Positions 1 to 10,790 of a stretch of DNA of 64,000 bases are shown piece after piece. Numbering within the stretch: the first letter of the stretch is position 1; every line of letters starts with the position of its first letter. The position numbers were made by a program, and so were the translations under genes. Below the pieces are notes generated by a model. That model was not told the DNA's origin. It saw only the letters and a program-made list of their open reading frames with translations, and searched no databases. Source of the DNA: Bubalus kerabau (lineage: Eukaryota > Chordata > Mammalia > Artiodactyla > Bovidae); NCBI RefSeq assembly GCF_029407905.1, contig NC_073634.1:23635501-23699500 (forward strand), read 5' to 3'.

Positions 1-1465
1 CACCTCAACATCTGAGTTCTCCACTTAAAAACCAAACTAGGTGCTTTAAACAGGTGTTCACAGAAAAGGCTACAGAAGTACTGCAAAATGTTAGTCTTAC
101 ATATACCAGAAAAAAGAGAGAGAAACGAAAATTAATAAATCCCCTAGCTAATCACAAGTTTTCCCTGACAGAGACAGACAGAAAAATAACTGTTTACAAG
201 CTTAGTTAGCTTCGAGGTACAATGGCTTACAGCTCTCACATGGGTGTTCCTCACTCATGCTCTTTTCAGTATAAACAAATAGGTTTACGTAATGGAATAC
301 ATATTTGAAGAATTCCTTAAAAAAAAAAAAAATCAAAAGTTCCATTTTATATATGCAACAAATTTTTAATTATGTACTGAAAATAAATTACAGAAAATAA
401 CTTTAAAATGCAACAGAGGACAAAGTCACGATAAACATTCCCATTGAATTCCCTCGAGGGTTGGGGGTGGGGTGGGGAGTGAGATTGCAGTGCTCAAGAA
501 GATAAATATCACAAATATATCAAAAACTTCAAATTGTCTATGCATTCATACACTGACATGAGCCACAAACATTCCTTCACAGGGACTGTACTCATTAGCC
601 TACCACAGAACCAGATTTTGCCATAAACTACAAAACTTTTAATACAAAATTGTATTTATATATTTATAATTCATATACATGCCCTATCTGTGATTTTAGA
701 AAATAAAAGCTACACACTGTACAGACACTCTTAACTCATAGCTGTAGGCAACATTTTTGGATGGAATTTCTCCCCCAATAAAATTAATGGCATATTTTAT
801 GTACATGAAGGCTAAACTGCATAAAGACAGTTTAGTTTCCCAGATATGCATCTCGTTTTAGGGCAGGTTTATAAATTTAAAAAGGCAAGACAAATGTACA
901 CTTCAGAATCACTTTCTTAGCTACAAGAGTTGTCGTGTAATTTCTGTGAAATTTCTGACACATGCATTTATGTAATACTGGTATTGAAGGCAGTAAAGCA
1001 ATATATACTTTTAATGTCGTGGCTCAATAAAGGCTTCATTGTCATTCCAATCTGAATCTTGCTACAGTGATTCATAACTTCTCTAAAAATTAAAATTTCA
1101 ATGGGACACTGTGTTAAAAAGACTCTAAATAGATTTCTTAAAATATTTCCCTGAAATATCCTTTTACATAAGACAAATTTCACTAACATCAAAGAAGGAA
1201 AAAAGAAAAAAAAAAAAGAATTAAACATGGCACCAGTGTCCATGATAAACTAATGCTCCTCAGCCAATCATCATGTCTCAGGAGCCATGAACAGAATGCT
1301 TAAAACCAACAAACAATTTCACACTCTGTGGCAGCCATCTGTGAAGCCAGTTATACTAAACTACTTCTACAGTTGATTGTAAACTTTGGTTTATTTTTAT
1401 TTGAGTTCTCATTGTACAGCAAGCATGAAAAAAAGGGAGAGTGGAGTCCATGAGCAGATGAAGTG
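1..1465 (-). other. ATL2: ATL2 3' untranslated region and possible downstream sequence
   Basis: AT-rich sequence follows the TGA stop at 1466-1468. Two overlapping AATAAA hexamers on the minus strand lie at about 1390-1401, only 65-75 nt after the stop, and could define a very short proximal 3' end. Weaker ATTAAA hexamers occur near 365 and 635 and could serve longer transcripts. The true cleavage site cannot be fixed from sequence alone, so the UTR may run to or past the window edge. No coding exon of another gene is seen here. A 91-codon open stretch at 968-1243 has no recognisable similarity and is ignored. Confidence 0.6.
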
Positions 1466-1585
1466 TCAGTCTGTCTTTAATCTGGCATGATGAGACACCT
1501 GGTCAGTCAGGCCTGCTTTGATAGAGTTTGTTACAGACTGCCTTATGTTTTCCTCCATCAAATTATCACCCAGGGGCTTCAATAC
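1466..1585 (-). CDS. ATL2: ATL2 terminal coding exon, canonical C-terminal tail
   Basis: The acceptor (CCACAG) is followed by 39 codons and TGA. The peptide begins [16 protein letters not shown] and ends SHHARLKTD, which is the known ATL2 C-terminus (residues about 545-583). In atlastins the segment right after the membrane hairpin is an amphipathic helix that destabilises bilayers and helps fusion; the [17 protein letters not shown] part fits this. The exon joins exon 3713-4144 in phase 0 directly after ...LWEQ. It is the 3'-most coding exon in the window and competes with the exon at 1967-2074. Confidence 0.96.
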
Positions 1586-1966
1586 CTGTGGTATGAGAAA
1601 TGTGCAAAACAAATAAAAACATGAGGTAAAAAAAGAGTTACATATAAAAATAGATATAAAAATTCAATTCAAAGCAATGAAGAAAATAACCAGGAATGTG
1701 GGAAATAAAAAGATGCTTCTCCCAAAAAAAAGTTATGATGCTACAAATAATGCAGTTAGACATTTTATAATGTAACAAAAATTACTTTCCTCCTATTCAA
1801 ACCATTACAATTCCTATGAGATGGATGTGCAATTCCATACCCTATATGCAGCATCAAATCTGGTATGTATACAGCATTTATGCAGACCGGCCCAGACGGT
1901 CCTGCTTATTGTCCTACATGTATAAGTGTGAACACTTCAGATAGGGAAAAAAGTTAAAAATACTGT

Positions 1967-2074
1967 CTAATTTTTCTTCTTGTTATTGTTGGATGACAGT
2001 CTCTGTCGCTGTGCTGACGAAAGAACACGATGAACCATTCGACGTCTAGTAACTTCGAACAGTTTGGAAAACAC
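1967..2074 (-). CDS. ATL2: ATL2 alternative C-terminal exon
   Basis: Thirty-five codons and a TAG stop (1967-1969) follow a TTTTAG acceptor at 2075-2076. The peptide starts VFSKLFEVTRRRMVHR and ends in a basic, Asn/Lys-rich SSNNNKKKN. It matches my recollection of the alternative tail of mammalian ATL2, reported to be autoinhibitory compared with the other tail. It can splice in phase 0 from exon 3713-4144, which would give 579 residues, or from the 15-nt microexon at 2175-2189, which would give 584. No separate AATAAA is seen between this stop and the next exon, so the message may run into the downstream exon as 3'UTR. The acceptor has a weak pyrimidine tract, in keeping with regulated use. 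Confidence 0.93.
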   Translation of the reverse strand: MFSKLFEVTRRRMVHRVLSSAQRQRLSSNNNKKKN

Positions 2075-2174
2075 CTAAAACATGGAGTGATTCGTTAGGA
2101 GAATGATTCAGAGGGCCTTGAACTTAAAGAGTTTAATTAAGACTATAAAAATTTGAGACGTCATAGTTTCTCAC

Positions 2175-2189
2175 CTTCCTGGGACTCCT
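2175..2189 (-). CDS. ATL2: ATL2 15-nt microexon (RSPRK)
   Basis: A 15-nt segment, AGGAGTCCCAGGAAG, is flanked by a strong acceptor (pyrimidine-rich, ending TTTTGCTTCAG) and a GTGAGA donor. It is phase 0 on both sides, so including it inserts five residues (RSPRK) between ...LWEQ and VFSKLF... without shifting frame. TGC trinucleotides sit 5-7 nt and about 24 nt upstream of the acceptor AG, the pattern associated with SRRM4/nSR100-dependent neural microexons. The added SP and basic residues could create a phosphorylation site; this is inference. It is shown by splice signals and phase, not by transcripts. Confidence 0.78.
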
Positions 2190-2480
2190 CTGAAGCAAAA
2201 GAAAAGAGAAATGCAAAAAAATTTAGACAAGGTTTGTTGACACTGCACAGACCTTCCACCTTGTGATCATCTTACCTCAACTATACTAAAAATACTTGTA
2301 CACACTTTAGATTCTTCCATTGACTTGTTTTGTGATAGTGGCACCTCTAAGATCCTAGAATCAGCGCTGTACTGGAGATGACTGATTTTCAGAAGACACT
2401 GTACAATTATCAAAATTCCATGTGGCAGAAAATTAATAATGATTCAACACTTTTAAAGTAGATAATATTTTAAGTGATGC

Positions 2481-2517
2481 TGTGATAGCTTTTTTTTTTT
2501 AGGTTGTGATAGCTTTT
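2481..2517 (-). mobile_element. Poly(A)-only retroinsertion with target-site duplication
   Basis: TGTGATAGCTTTT occurs at 2481-2493 and again at 2505-2517, separated by a T run. Downstream of the second copy the sequence reads TTTT/AA, the L1 endonuclease consensus. Read on the minus strand this is a 13-bp target-site duplication around a bare A tail. Confidence 0.5.
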
Positions 2518-2699
2518 AATCCATCTTCTGTCAGAACATATCAGAGGAATATAAAGAATGAACTTTTTAAAGATATAAAAATTTAATAAATATCCAGACA
2601 TAAGGTTCCAAATCAGATCTGAATAGAGCATTTCTCTAAAGAAATATAAAATGGAAATTAATATAGCAGGTCACTGTATAAAATAATAATGACATTATT

Positions 2700-3310
2700 A
2701 GTAGAAAAATCAGCATCAATCAACTTCTTCAGTCTTTGACTTTAAAACCAAAACCAGCATGGACCTGCATTATCTTAAATCTTCAAAATAAGCCCAATAC
2801 TTCATCGGCCCAGAAATGGTATCTGAAAACGCCTTTCATATTGTCCATCAGTAATAACTGTAGCTTTCATTCTTGATATGATGCTCAGGTATTTCACGAT
2901 GACCATTTTAATGACAATATCCTTAAGTGGAATTTTCTGAACACAGGCAATTTCAGACAACAGCTGGCTGATACCCAACAAGGCTTTCCTTAGTAGATAC
3001 TTGTCAGGCCCAACTTTGAATTCTGGTTTGAGGTAAAAAATCATGATTTGAATTCTGGTTGCGGCAACAGATTATGATTAAGAAAAGCTGGCTCACTGTG
3101 GTACTTTCCTTTGCTCATTAGCATTTCCGTAGTACAGAAGTCAAAGATTATTTGCTGTAAGAATTTCCTATAAGATTGTTCTTTGTAGTAAGTACATCAG
3201 TAAACCACTACTATCTTCATGGAAGGCAATGAAGACCTGAATATCACCCATTTTTCCTGGAATATAAGCATGCATTGCTTCTTATCAATCCTAGTAAGAA
3301 ACTTCAAAAG
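2700..3310 (-). pseudogene. Unidentified decayed coding-like block
   Basis: On the minus strand an 80-codon open stretch (2802-3044) reads, in part, KVGPDKYLLRKALLGISQ and KATVITDGQYERRFQIP. Nearby peptides in shifted frames also look protein-like: GKMGDIQVFIAFHEDSSGLL at about 3210-3270 and SGPMKYWAYFEDLR just downstream. The pattern of protein-like segments broken by stops and frame changes suggests a processed pseudogene. I do not recognise the parent gene and no clear poly(A) tail or target-site duplication was found, so it could be chance. Confidence 0.35.
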
Positions 3311-3712
3311 AACTGCACTTCCGAACTTACTTCCTTACCTTCATTACTCTTGCACTGATATTTTCTTTTCTCAAAAAAAAAACAAAAAAAAGGGGAAAAT
3401 CCTTCAAGACTCTGGTCCTGCCCACTTGTCTGGTATAATCAGGCCTATAACTAAGAAACTATCCAGAGTATTACAGATATAAGTTAACCAAAGCACACTA
3501 TAACTTTCAAGGAAAAAAAACTCTTCAGTTTATACTTTATATTTGGATTATGCATCTAAACAAAACAGAAAATATCCTTTTGCCATTCTCCATATAAAGA
3601 AAAAGTAGATGTGGAAATATTGGGGGTGAGGGTGGGGAATGGGGGACTGGAGGAGGGGTGGGGAGCCACAGGATAAGATTAGTCACTGAAAAACCAAAAG
3701 ATAGATACCAAC

Positions 3713-4144
3713 CTGTTCCCATAGTGTTTCAGCAATCTGATCGATCATTGTTCCAATTTCTCTGAACTCCCCAGAGTATTTAACATATGCCCAAGTACAA
3801 AGAGACGTCAGTGCTAACCCCATGACAAGGTTACACAAGACGGCTATAGAGTTTAGGCCAACGAAGCCAGTCAGTCCTGAGATTATATACATAGCAAACA
3901 TGACCGCAAACAGTGTGGCAGGGGTACGAGCAGCATAGAAGATATTTTTGCCATCATTGTGCTTTATAAAATTTGCATAGGTTTCTTCAATTTCAGCCTC
4001 AAGCTGGTCCTGGTAACGACGGCAGAATTCATCTCCACCCATTTTTTTCACTGAACGAAACTGTTTAATCGCCACTTCCTTAAGATCCAGGTGTTTTCGC
4101 TCCAGATCTGAGGGTGCAATGTAAGGCTTGTCCCCACCACATAC
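3713..4144 (-). CDS. ATL2: ATL2 exon with end of middle domain and ER membrane hairpin
   Basis: A 432-nt, phase 0-0 exon encodes residues about 401-544. The acceptor is CTGCACAG and the donor GTTGGT. It opens with VCGGDKPYIAPSDLERKHL, part of the three-helix-bundle middle domain that swings during the crossover step of fusion. About residue 474 onwards come two closely spaced hydrophobic segments, TLFAVMFAMYIISGLTGF and SIAVLCNLVMGLALTSLC, the intramembrane hairpin that anchors atlastin with both termini in the cytosol. It ends GTMIDQIAETLWEQ. Compared with human as I recall it, there are conservative changes such as FVGL for FIGL. It is the longest exon and a junction for both alternative tails. 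Confidence 0.98.
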
Positions 4145-4781
4145 CTGTGCAGACAGCAGGACAGATTACATGCTGGAAATAAGTCACGCTTGAAAGAAAT
4201 TCCCCATCAGTGAAGTTAAACCACCTACATGATTTAGTTTTAAATTTGCTTGTAATACTCCACACTTCATCATAACCTACACATTTCTTATATATTTAAC
4301 TGACTCAGGCAAAATAAATTTTCCTAATTAACTATATCCCAATAAAGACAAAAAGAATTACACTACAATCTGTATTGATGTCAGCTGACCCAGCAATACA
4401 CCAAAAAAGACTGCTGGCAAGAAAGTGGGTTAAGAGCTGTAACACATAAAAAAGGTACTTGAATATTTGAATTAGCAAGCTTAGCAAAGAAATTGCTATT
4501 GGTCTTAAGACAATGTTACTAACATCAGAAGCTACTGATAATAGCACTCTGAATCATGTGTCAAAAAATATTTTATTGTGGTCTATGTAAATAACTTACT
4601 ACTCTCATCCTGCACTCTAACGATGGAAATTATAATCTTAAGTTTATTTTCAGTAGAGATGATAAAAGAAGATTTGGGAATGATGTAACATGACAATGTA
4701 TAAGGAGTACGAATTGGTTCAATGATTTTAAATATAAAAATCTTCTCACTCTAGTGTCTAATATAAATGTTAGTCACAAAC
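4145..4781 (-). other. ATL2: Intron, no recognised content
   Basis: 637 bp of AT-rich sequence. I see no SINE, LINE or coding segment. Two short open stretches on the minus strand near 4080-4265 and 4332-4547 are not conserved protein. Confidence 0.7.
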
Positions 4782-4853
4782 CTGCTCCATACTTTTGCAA
4801 TAGATCTCTCTTGCTCCTGCTACTGCAGCAAGATTATTAGCTTCAGCTGTTGC
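4782..4853 (-). CDS. ATL2: ATL2 exon, middle domain helix
   Basis: 72 nt, phase 0-0, 24 codons: ATAEANNLAAVAGAREIYCK then SMEQ (residues about 377-400). The acceptor is TTTTTAG and the donor GTTTGT. It forms part of the three-helix bundle that follows the GTPase domain. The pair EI at residues 392-393 differs from the DT I recall in human and mouse; ATL1 also has DT there. Confidence 0.97.
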
Positions 4854-5829
<976 letters not shown>

Positions 5830-6964
5830 CTAAAAATACAGAAGACTCATTATATTGATAGGTTATACAATTTGGCTCCATATCCCCAAAGAAAAATCAT
5901 TAGATAGAAAAATGATTCACACTATTAAAAGGAAAGTCTAAGCTTTAAAAATCATATACTCTCATTCCAACAAAGTTAACCCTATTCTCAACATTATTAA
6001 AAATGTGTGTTGCTAAATAATATCCTAGAGAAATATCTCTAAATGTAACTCCAACTTGGCAGAAAAGTTGTTTCATATTTAAAGTTATATATAAAATGCT
6101 ATCTACCCTATGAAAAGAAATCCACAATTCTCTCCTACTGCCAAACTGCCAATGTTTCAAATAAATATGTAGCAAAACATTTTAACTCAGTATTTTATTT
6201 TGACCAGATTAAAGTACATTTCAGTTCAAAAGCAAAAAAATTACCAAATTTGTGGTTTAAGAGTAAGAAAGATGAAAATTTTTAAGTAAGTTCCATATAG
6301 GAATCTTTCATCTCAACTTTCATCTGACTCTTAAATTATTTCATAACTAAACAAAGACAGTATGAAAGTGATCAAGTGTCCATTAAATAACACAAAAATA
6401 CACTCTTTCATTAACTGTGTTTTCCCATCCATTTACAACTACTACAAATAATTACAACCCTCAACAGTGGCCTTGCTCTGGCAAGCAAGCTATAAAGACT
6501 AGAGAGCAGATGGGGGTGGAAAAAATCTATGAATAATTTACGTGAGCTCAGAACCCAGTTTTGATAACTTTCAAAGGCTCTCATCAAGTACTCAGACTCT
6601 GAGACAAGGTTTTTTATGAGAACTCAAGATGCAGAATTATGTTCCCAATATCTATTATCATTTTCAAATGATAAGAGTGATATTATAATATTATAAATGG
6701 TTCTTCTCTGCATATCAGAGCTGGAGAAAGAGTAAGATAACTGTATAAACAAATAAAATCACTGTGTAGAAGATACATGTTACAATCTGCTACAATCTTA
6801 AATATTCTAAAATATTGATACATCCAATTCAAGGCAAAAAAATACATTATAAATTTTACTTTATTGTTTTAAAATACAGATAAATTTTTATACCATACAG
6901 ATGAGTTTTAAGTCAACTATATTTCTAACTTACACAAAGTTATTTAATGTAAGCATTTTCCTAC
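5830..6964 (-). other. ATL2: Intron, no recognised content
   Basis: 1,135 bp of AT-rich sequence without a repeat family or coding similarity that I can identify. Confidence 0.7.
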
Positions 6965-7092
6965 CTTAAAGTATTCTACAAGATCTCTACAAGTGACTTT
7001 AGATCCACTTATCTCTTTTTCTACCAAATTTTCTGGGGCAAGGAGCAATGGAACCAGATTTCGAAGCTCTCGTTTAAACTCTTCATCAATAT
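6965..7092 (-). CDS. ATL2: ATL2 exon, end of GTPase domain
   Basis: 128 nt. Its first two bases complete a split Asp codon (D315), then come 42 codons: IDEEFKRELRNLVPLLLAPE, ...GSKVTCRDLVEYFK. The acceptor is CCATCAG and the donor GTAGGA. It covers the last helices of the G domain and the start of the linker that transmits nucleotide state to the middle domain. Phase 1 in and phase 0 out, matching its neighbours exactly. Confidence 0.97.
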
Positions 7093-7915
7093 CTGATGGG
7101 CATGAAATTAGTCAACATATTAGTAAAAAAAAAAAAAAAAGAAGAAGAAGTAAAGTCACCATTGGTAAGAGTTAATGAGATTCTGTTTTATAAAACAAGA
7201 GTATGATACTTAAGTATAGATTCATTTCAAAAAACTCATCCAAACCTGTCATACTGACACATCTCCTAGGAAAAAATATAATGCCCCCACCCAACTCTGT
7301 ACCCCATTTTCTTCATCTTCCAATAATTCTGTCAGCTCAAATAATAAAAAACTGTGATCAAAACAAATTCCACATCAAGTATTTTAAGTAAACTATCCTT
7401 TCCAAATGGCAGGCAATTCATGAAACTGTATTAAATATTAAAACTAAATTTTGTTTTTCTAGCCATACTGTTAAAGTTTTGTTAGTCCTCAAGTCTTCTG
7501 CTATCATGCTCAAAATAATCCTAAAACATACACAGAAAATTATACCATCACCCCGAAACAGACTTAAATCTAATTATATCAATACAATACATTGTAATGC
7601 TTTTTAGCAGACTGCAATCAGATGAAATACTGAAATGTTCTTAGTCTTCAGTATTTTTAGGACATCAGTGCTGAGTAACAGACATTAAAAAAATATGTTA
7701 ATCAATATGCTAGGTGTTTGCAACAAACCAATGAAATGGAAAGCTACAAAGACCACACAGAGCACTACAATCACTTCATTAACAATGCATTGAAATATCT
7801 TCCAGTATAAGAGAGAAATTTTAAGGAACCATATATATATATATATATATAATTTTTTTTAACTTTCAGTCTCTAAAACTTCAGTTCTGATTTTAGCAAG
7901 AATGGGAATTCCCAC
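7093..7915 (-). other. ATL2: Intron with A-run and AT dinucleotide repeat
   Basis: 823 bp. It has a poly(A) plus AAG run at 7125-7150 and an (AT)n microsatellite at 7832-7851. No transposon family recognised. Confidence 0.7.
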
Positions 7916-8054
7916 CTTTCAATCTCCCATCAAAACTAGGATTAGTTGCAACTTTAAGACCAGGATGTGGCAAAAGGAAGCAACCAAGATTTGAGAAACA
8001 ATTGTGAATGTGCTTCCTTACATTCTGCAGCTCTTCATGTTGATTCTGTTTTAC
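7916..8054 (-). CDS. ATL2: ATL2 exon, GTPase domain (guanine-cap region)
   Basis: 139 nt: 46 codons plus one base of a split Asp codon. The peptide runs [46 protein letters not shown] (residues about 269-314). The acceptor is ACCTCCAG and the donor GTGGGA. In atlastins the [10 protein letters not shown] region lies near the nucleotide and dimer interface. Phase 0 in, phase 1 out, matching the exon at 6965-7092. An open frame runs on past the donor into intron and then SINE sequence; that extension is not coding. Confidence 0.98.
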
Positions 8055-8278
8055 CTGGAGGTAGGAGGAGACAGGGTAAAGGAGCAAACAAGAGAAAAAC
8101 AAATTTTTTTTAAAAAAGTACACACACATACTCACAAGCATGCACAGTGATTCAAATGCTACTCCACATGGGTGTTTTTTGACAATATAAAATTTTATTA
8201 AATACCCATTTCTAACCATAGGGTAAGACCCACCTCCTCTCCTAAACAAAGAGATTTTTTTTTCCCCGTTAGCTACCA

Positions 8279-8466
8279 AAGAGAAAGTGAAATTCCGAAT
8301 CTGACTCTTTGCAACCCCATGCATTATACAGTCCATGGAATTTTCTAGACAGAATATTGAAGTGGGTAGCCTTTCCCTTCTCCAGGGGATCTTCCCAACC
8401 CAGGAATCACCCATGTCTCCCACACTGCAGGCGGATTCTTCACCAGTTGAGTCACAAGGGAAGCCC
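8279..8466 (-). mobile_element. Bov-tA SINE
   Basis: Antisense copy: the BovA body (CTGACTCTTTGCAACCCCAT) comes first, then the tRNA-like head in reverse, ending GAGTCACAAGGGAAGCCC. Flanked by similar TTAGCTAMCAAG sequences at about 8269 and 8468, a probable target-site duplication. It is in sense orientation with respect to ATL2. Confidence 0.9.
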
Positions 8467-8879
8467 ATTAGCTAACAAGAATATGAATAAATACAAATAA
8501 TAATTAATCATAATATCTAACACCAGAACAACAGGTGTGACTGTGATATATAAACCCGTCTTTAAAGTACTTATAATGGCAAAGAGAAAAACAAAGTACT
8601 AATCCACCTACAAATAAAAAGGTCAGCCCTCGGGCAAAACAACAGATAAGGTGAAAAATACCAGTACAGTCTAAAGAACTTTAAGATTTCAGCACTCATT
8701 CCAAATGATTATTTATGACATATGCTAGTCATCAGTTTTTTGCAGAAGAGAAAAACTGCTATGTATTTTCTGGAAGAATATACTATAGTTAGATTTTTAA
8801 TAACTACTTATCCCAATATAATTCACATATTTCCTCCTAAACTCTTCTCAAAAACCATTCTAAAATATATGTACTATTA

Positions 8880-9110
8880 GTAATCAACAAAACCTGGAAA
8901 CTACCCAAATCTCCATTGAGAGTAGAATGGAAAAATTATTGTTATTCTTACAATGGAATAGTGAATATCAATGAGAATAAGGGAACTAAACTACATGCAA
9001 CAATCTGAACTAATCTCAGAAACGTAATACTGGGCGAAAGAAACTGGACACAAGAGAATACATATCATGTGTGATTCCTTTCATAAAAAGTCCAAAAACA
9101 AAGCCTCCTG
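8880..9110 (+). mobile_element. L1 3'-region fragment (ancient)
   Basis: Text such as AACTACCCAAATCTCCATTG and ACTGGGCGAAAGAAACTGGA, then a CATGTGTGATTCCTTTCAT block, follows the usual end of mammalian L1 ORF2 and its 3' flank, heavily diverged. Confidence 0.6.
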
Positions 9111-9822
9111 AAGGTCTGAACAGCAATGAAGGGTTTGGGGACCAGGGGGAGTTAGCAGACAGAGGTGGGTGCTTCTGGGTCATTATATGGCTATGTTCAA
9201 TTTGCACAAATTCACCAAGGTGCATACTTATGGTCTGCGTACTTTTCTGTATCACTTTAATAATGTATTTAAAAACCCCTTTGTCTTTGAAGTCTATAAT
9301 TCTGAATTTAGTTAGTATGCCTAATGTACTTCGTGTTAATTTCTTCTGAACAAACCAAAGAAAATGCTGATGAATGAAAATCTTTGACAGTCTAGAAACG
9401 CCTTTCATATAATCTAAGAATAAGGATTTGGTTTTAATCTCAGTTTAAGATTAAGAAAAATTATATTATACCCTCAGTCTTTGAATATGGCTGCAGAACT
9501 AAATTCATCCTTCCACAGGGAAAAAACAAAAGTTTATTACCCCAAAGAAAGAAATCTCCTATTTATGAATAAAGGGATTTTTATACATCTTTTATTGATA
9601 TCAGTAGGCGGGTAGTATTTGACCTGAGGGTTTCCACGGGAGGATACCTCTAGGAATAAAGGATCATGGTGGTGAGTTTATTTTCCAGGACTGCCTTGGT
9701 ATAGCATTTTGCATGGGTCAGAACAAGAGTCTGGATATTTGGGTCCTATTATAGTTACCGATAATGTATTAAATAAACAAAGGCAAGTCACTTTTCTGGG
9801 TTTCAGTTTTGAGGTGTGTGTG

Positions 9823-10183
9823 GAACTGTGGTTTTGGAGACAACTCTTGAGAGTCTCTTGGACTGCAAGGAGATCAAACCAATCCATCCTAGAGATCAGT
9901 CCTGGGTGTTCACTGGAAGGACTGATGTTGAAGCTGAAACTCCAATACTTTGGCCACCTGATGCGAAGAGCTAACTCATCTGAAAAGACCCGGTTGCTGG
10001 GAAAGATTGAGGGCAGGAGGAGAAGGGGATGATGGAGGATGAGATGCTTGGATGGCATCACTGACTTAATGGACATGGGTTTGGGTGGACTCCGGGAGTT
10101 GGTGATGGACAGGGAGGCCTGGCGTGCTGCGGTTCATGGGGTCGCAAAGAGTCGGACACGACTGAGCGACTGAACTGAACTGT
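9823..10183 (+). mobile_element. BovB LINE 3' end
   Basis: 5'-truncated BovB. Peptide-like remains (SWTARRSNQSI, LEGLMLKLKLQYFGHLMRR) match the C-terminal part of the BovB reverse-transcriptase polyprotein, then the element's 3' end with GTCGGACACGACTGAGCGAC and a short ACTGA-type tail. Confidence 0.9.
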
Positions 10184-10697
10184 GTATAAATGCTAAGCTA
10201 GATAAAATGTTTAAGACCCCTTTTCTAGCTCTCTATATGCTGCCACTCTATGAGGCAATACTCCTTGGAAAGAAAGTCTCACATCATTTGTGAGACTTCA
10301 ATGCACGCACACTAGATTATCTATCCTGTCTCAAATGTTCAGAAGCTCAGCTGGGCCAGAAAGAGACATGCATGCAATCTGAACAGATCAAAAGGTTAGT
10401 CTACCTCAAGCTCTTATCCTGTGAATATTGATTTATTGAAATGTCCCTTCAATATGTCTCTGGAGAGAAATATCTGTTCCTTAATTTCTATTCAAGGGCA
10501 TTTCTACTGTCCTCTTTCTCTGGAGTGCTACCAATTTACACCTCATCAATTATGTATGGGGTTACCTAGGTTAACCAGGGATACTCAATTTGTCCCGATC
10601 ATACTTAGACATTGGTGGTCTAAGCAGTAGTCCAGGCAGCCCACTCCTTTGCCTGACTTGGTGCTTATGCTCTCCTCTCTCAGAAATAGGCACTTAC

Positions 10698-10790
10698 CTG
10701 CAATCTCTTTTCAAGGAATTGTTTGCCACCTTCCAAACCATATGAATGTTCGTAAGGATAACTCCAGTCTCGAATCAAAAACATTAATGT
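10698..10790 (-). CDS. ATL2: ATL2 exon with G4 (RD) motif
   Basis: 93 nt, phase 0-0, 31 codons: [31 protein letters not shown] (residues about 238-268). The acceptor is TTTCTGTAG and the donor GTAAGT. The Arg-Asp pair in LIRDWS (R244, D245) is the atlastin-family guanine-specificity motif that replaces N/TKxD; the equivalent Arg in ATL1 is R217. The motif is intact. Confidence 0.98.

Larger units (their letters stand above)
2190..3712 (-). other. ATL2: Intron after the membrane-hairpin exon
   Basis: Non-coding apart from one unexplained block. It holds a poly(T) run with flanking direct repeats (2481-2517), a decayed ORF region (about 2700-3310), and A-rich and G-rich low-complexity stretches (3372-3394, 3622-3664). 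No ruminant SINE or BovB copy is seen. Confidence 0.7.
8055..10697 (-). other. ATL2: Intron with Bov-tA, L1 and BovB insertions
   Basis: 2,643 bp. It contains an antisense Bov-tA (8279-8466), an L1 3'-region fragment (about 8880-9110) and a BovB 3' end (9823-10183), listed separately. The remainder is AT-rich and unrecognised. Confidence 0.75.

Noticed and set aside
968..1243. 91-codon minus-strand open frame in the 3'UTR
   Set aside because: Low-complexity Phe run at its start, no known similarity, and it lies after the ATL2 stop.
7893..8468. 191-codon open frame continuous through ATL2 exon 7916-8054 and flanks
   Set aside because: Only 7916-8054 is exon. The rest runs through intron and an antisense Bov-tA; the consensus acceptor and donor define the exon.
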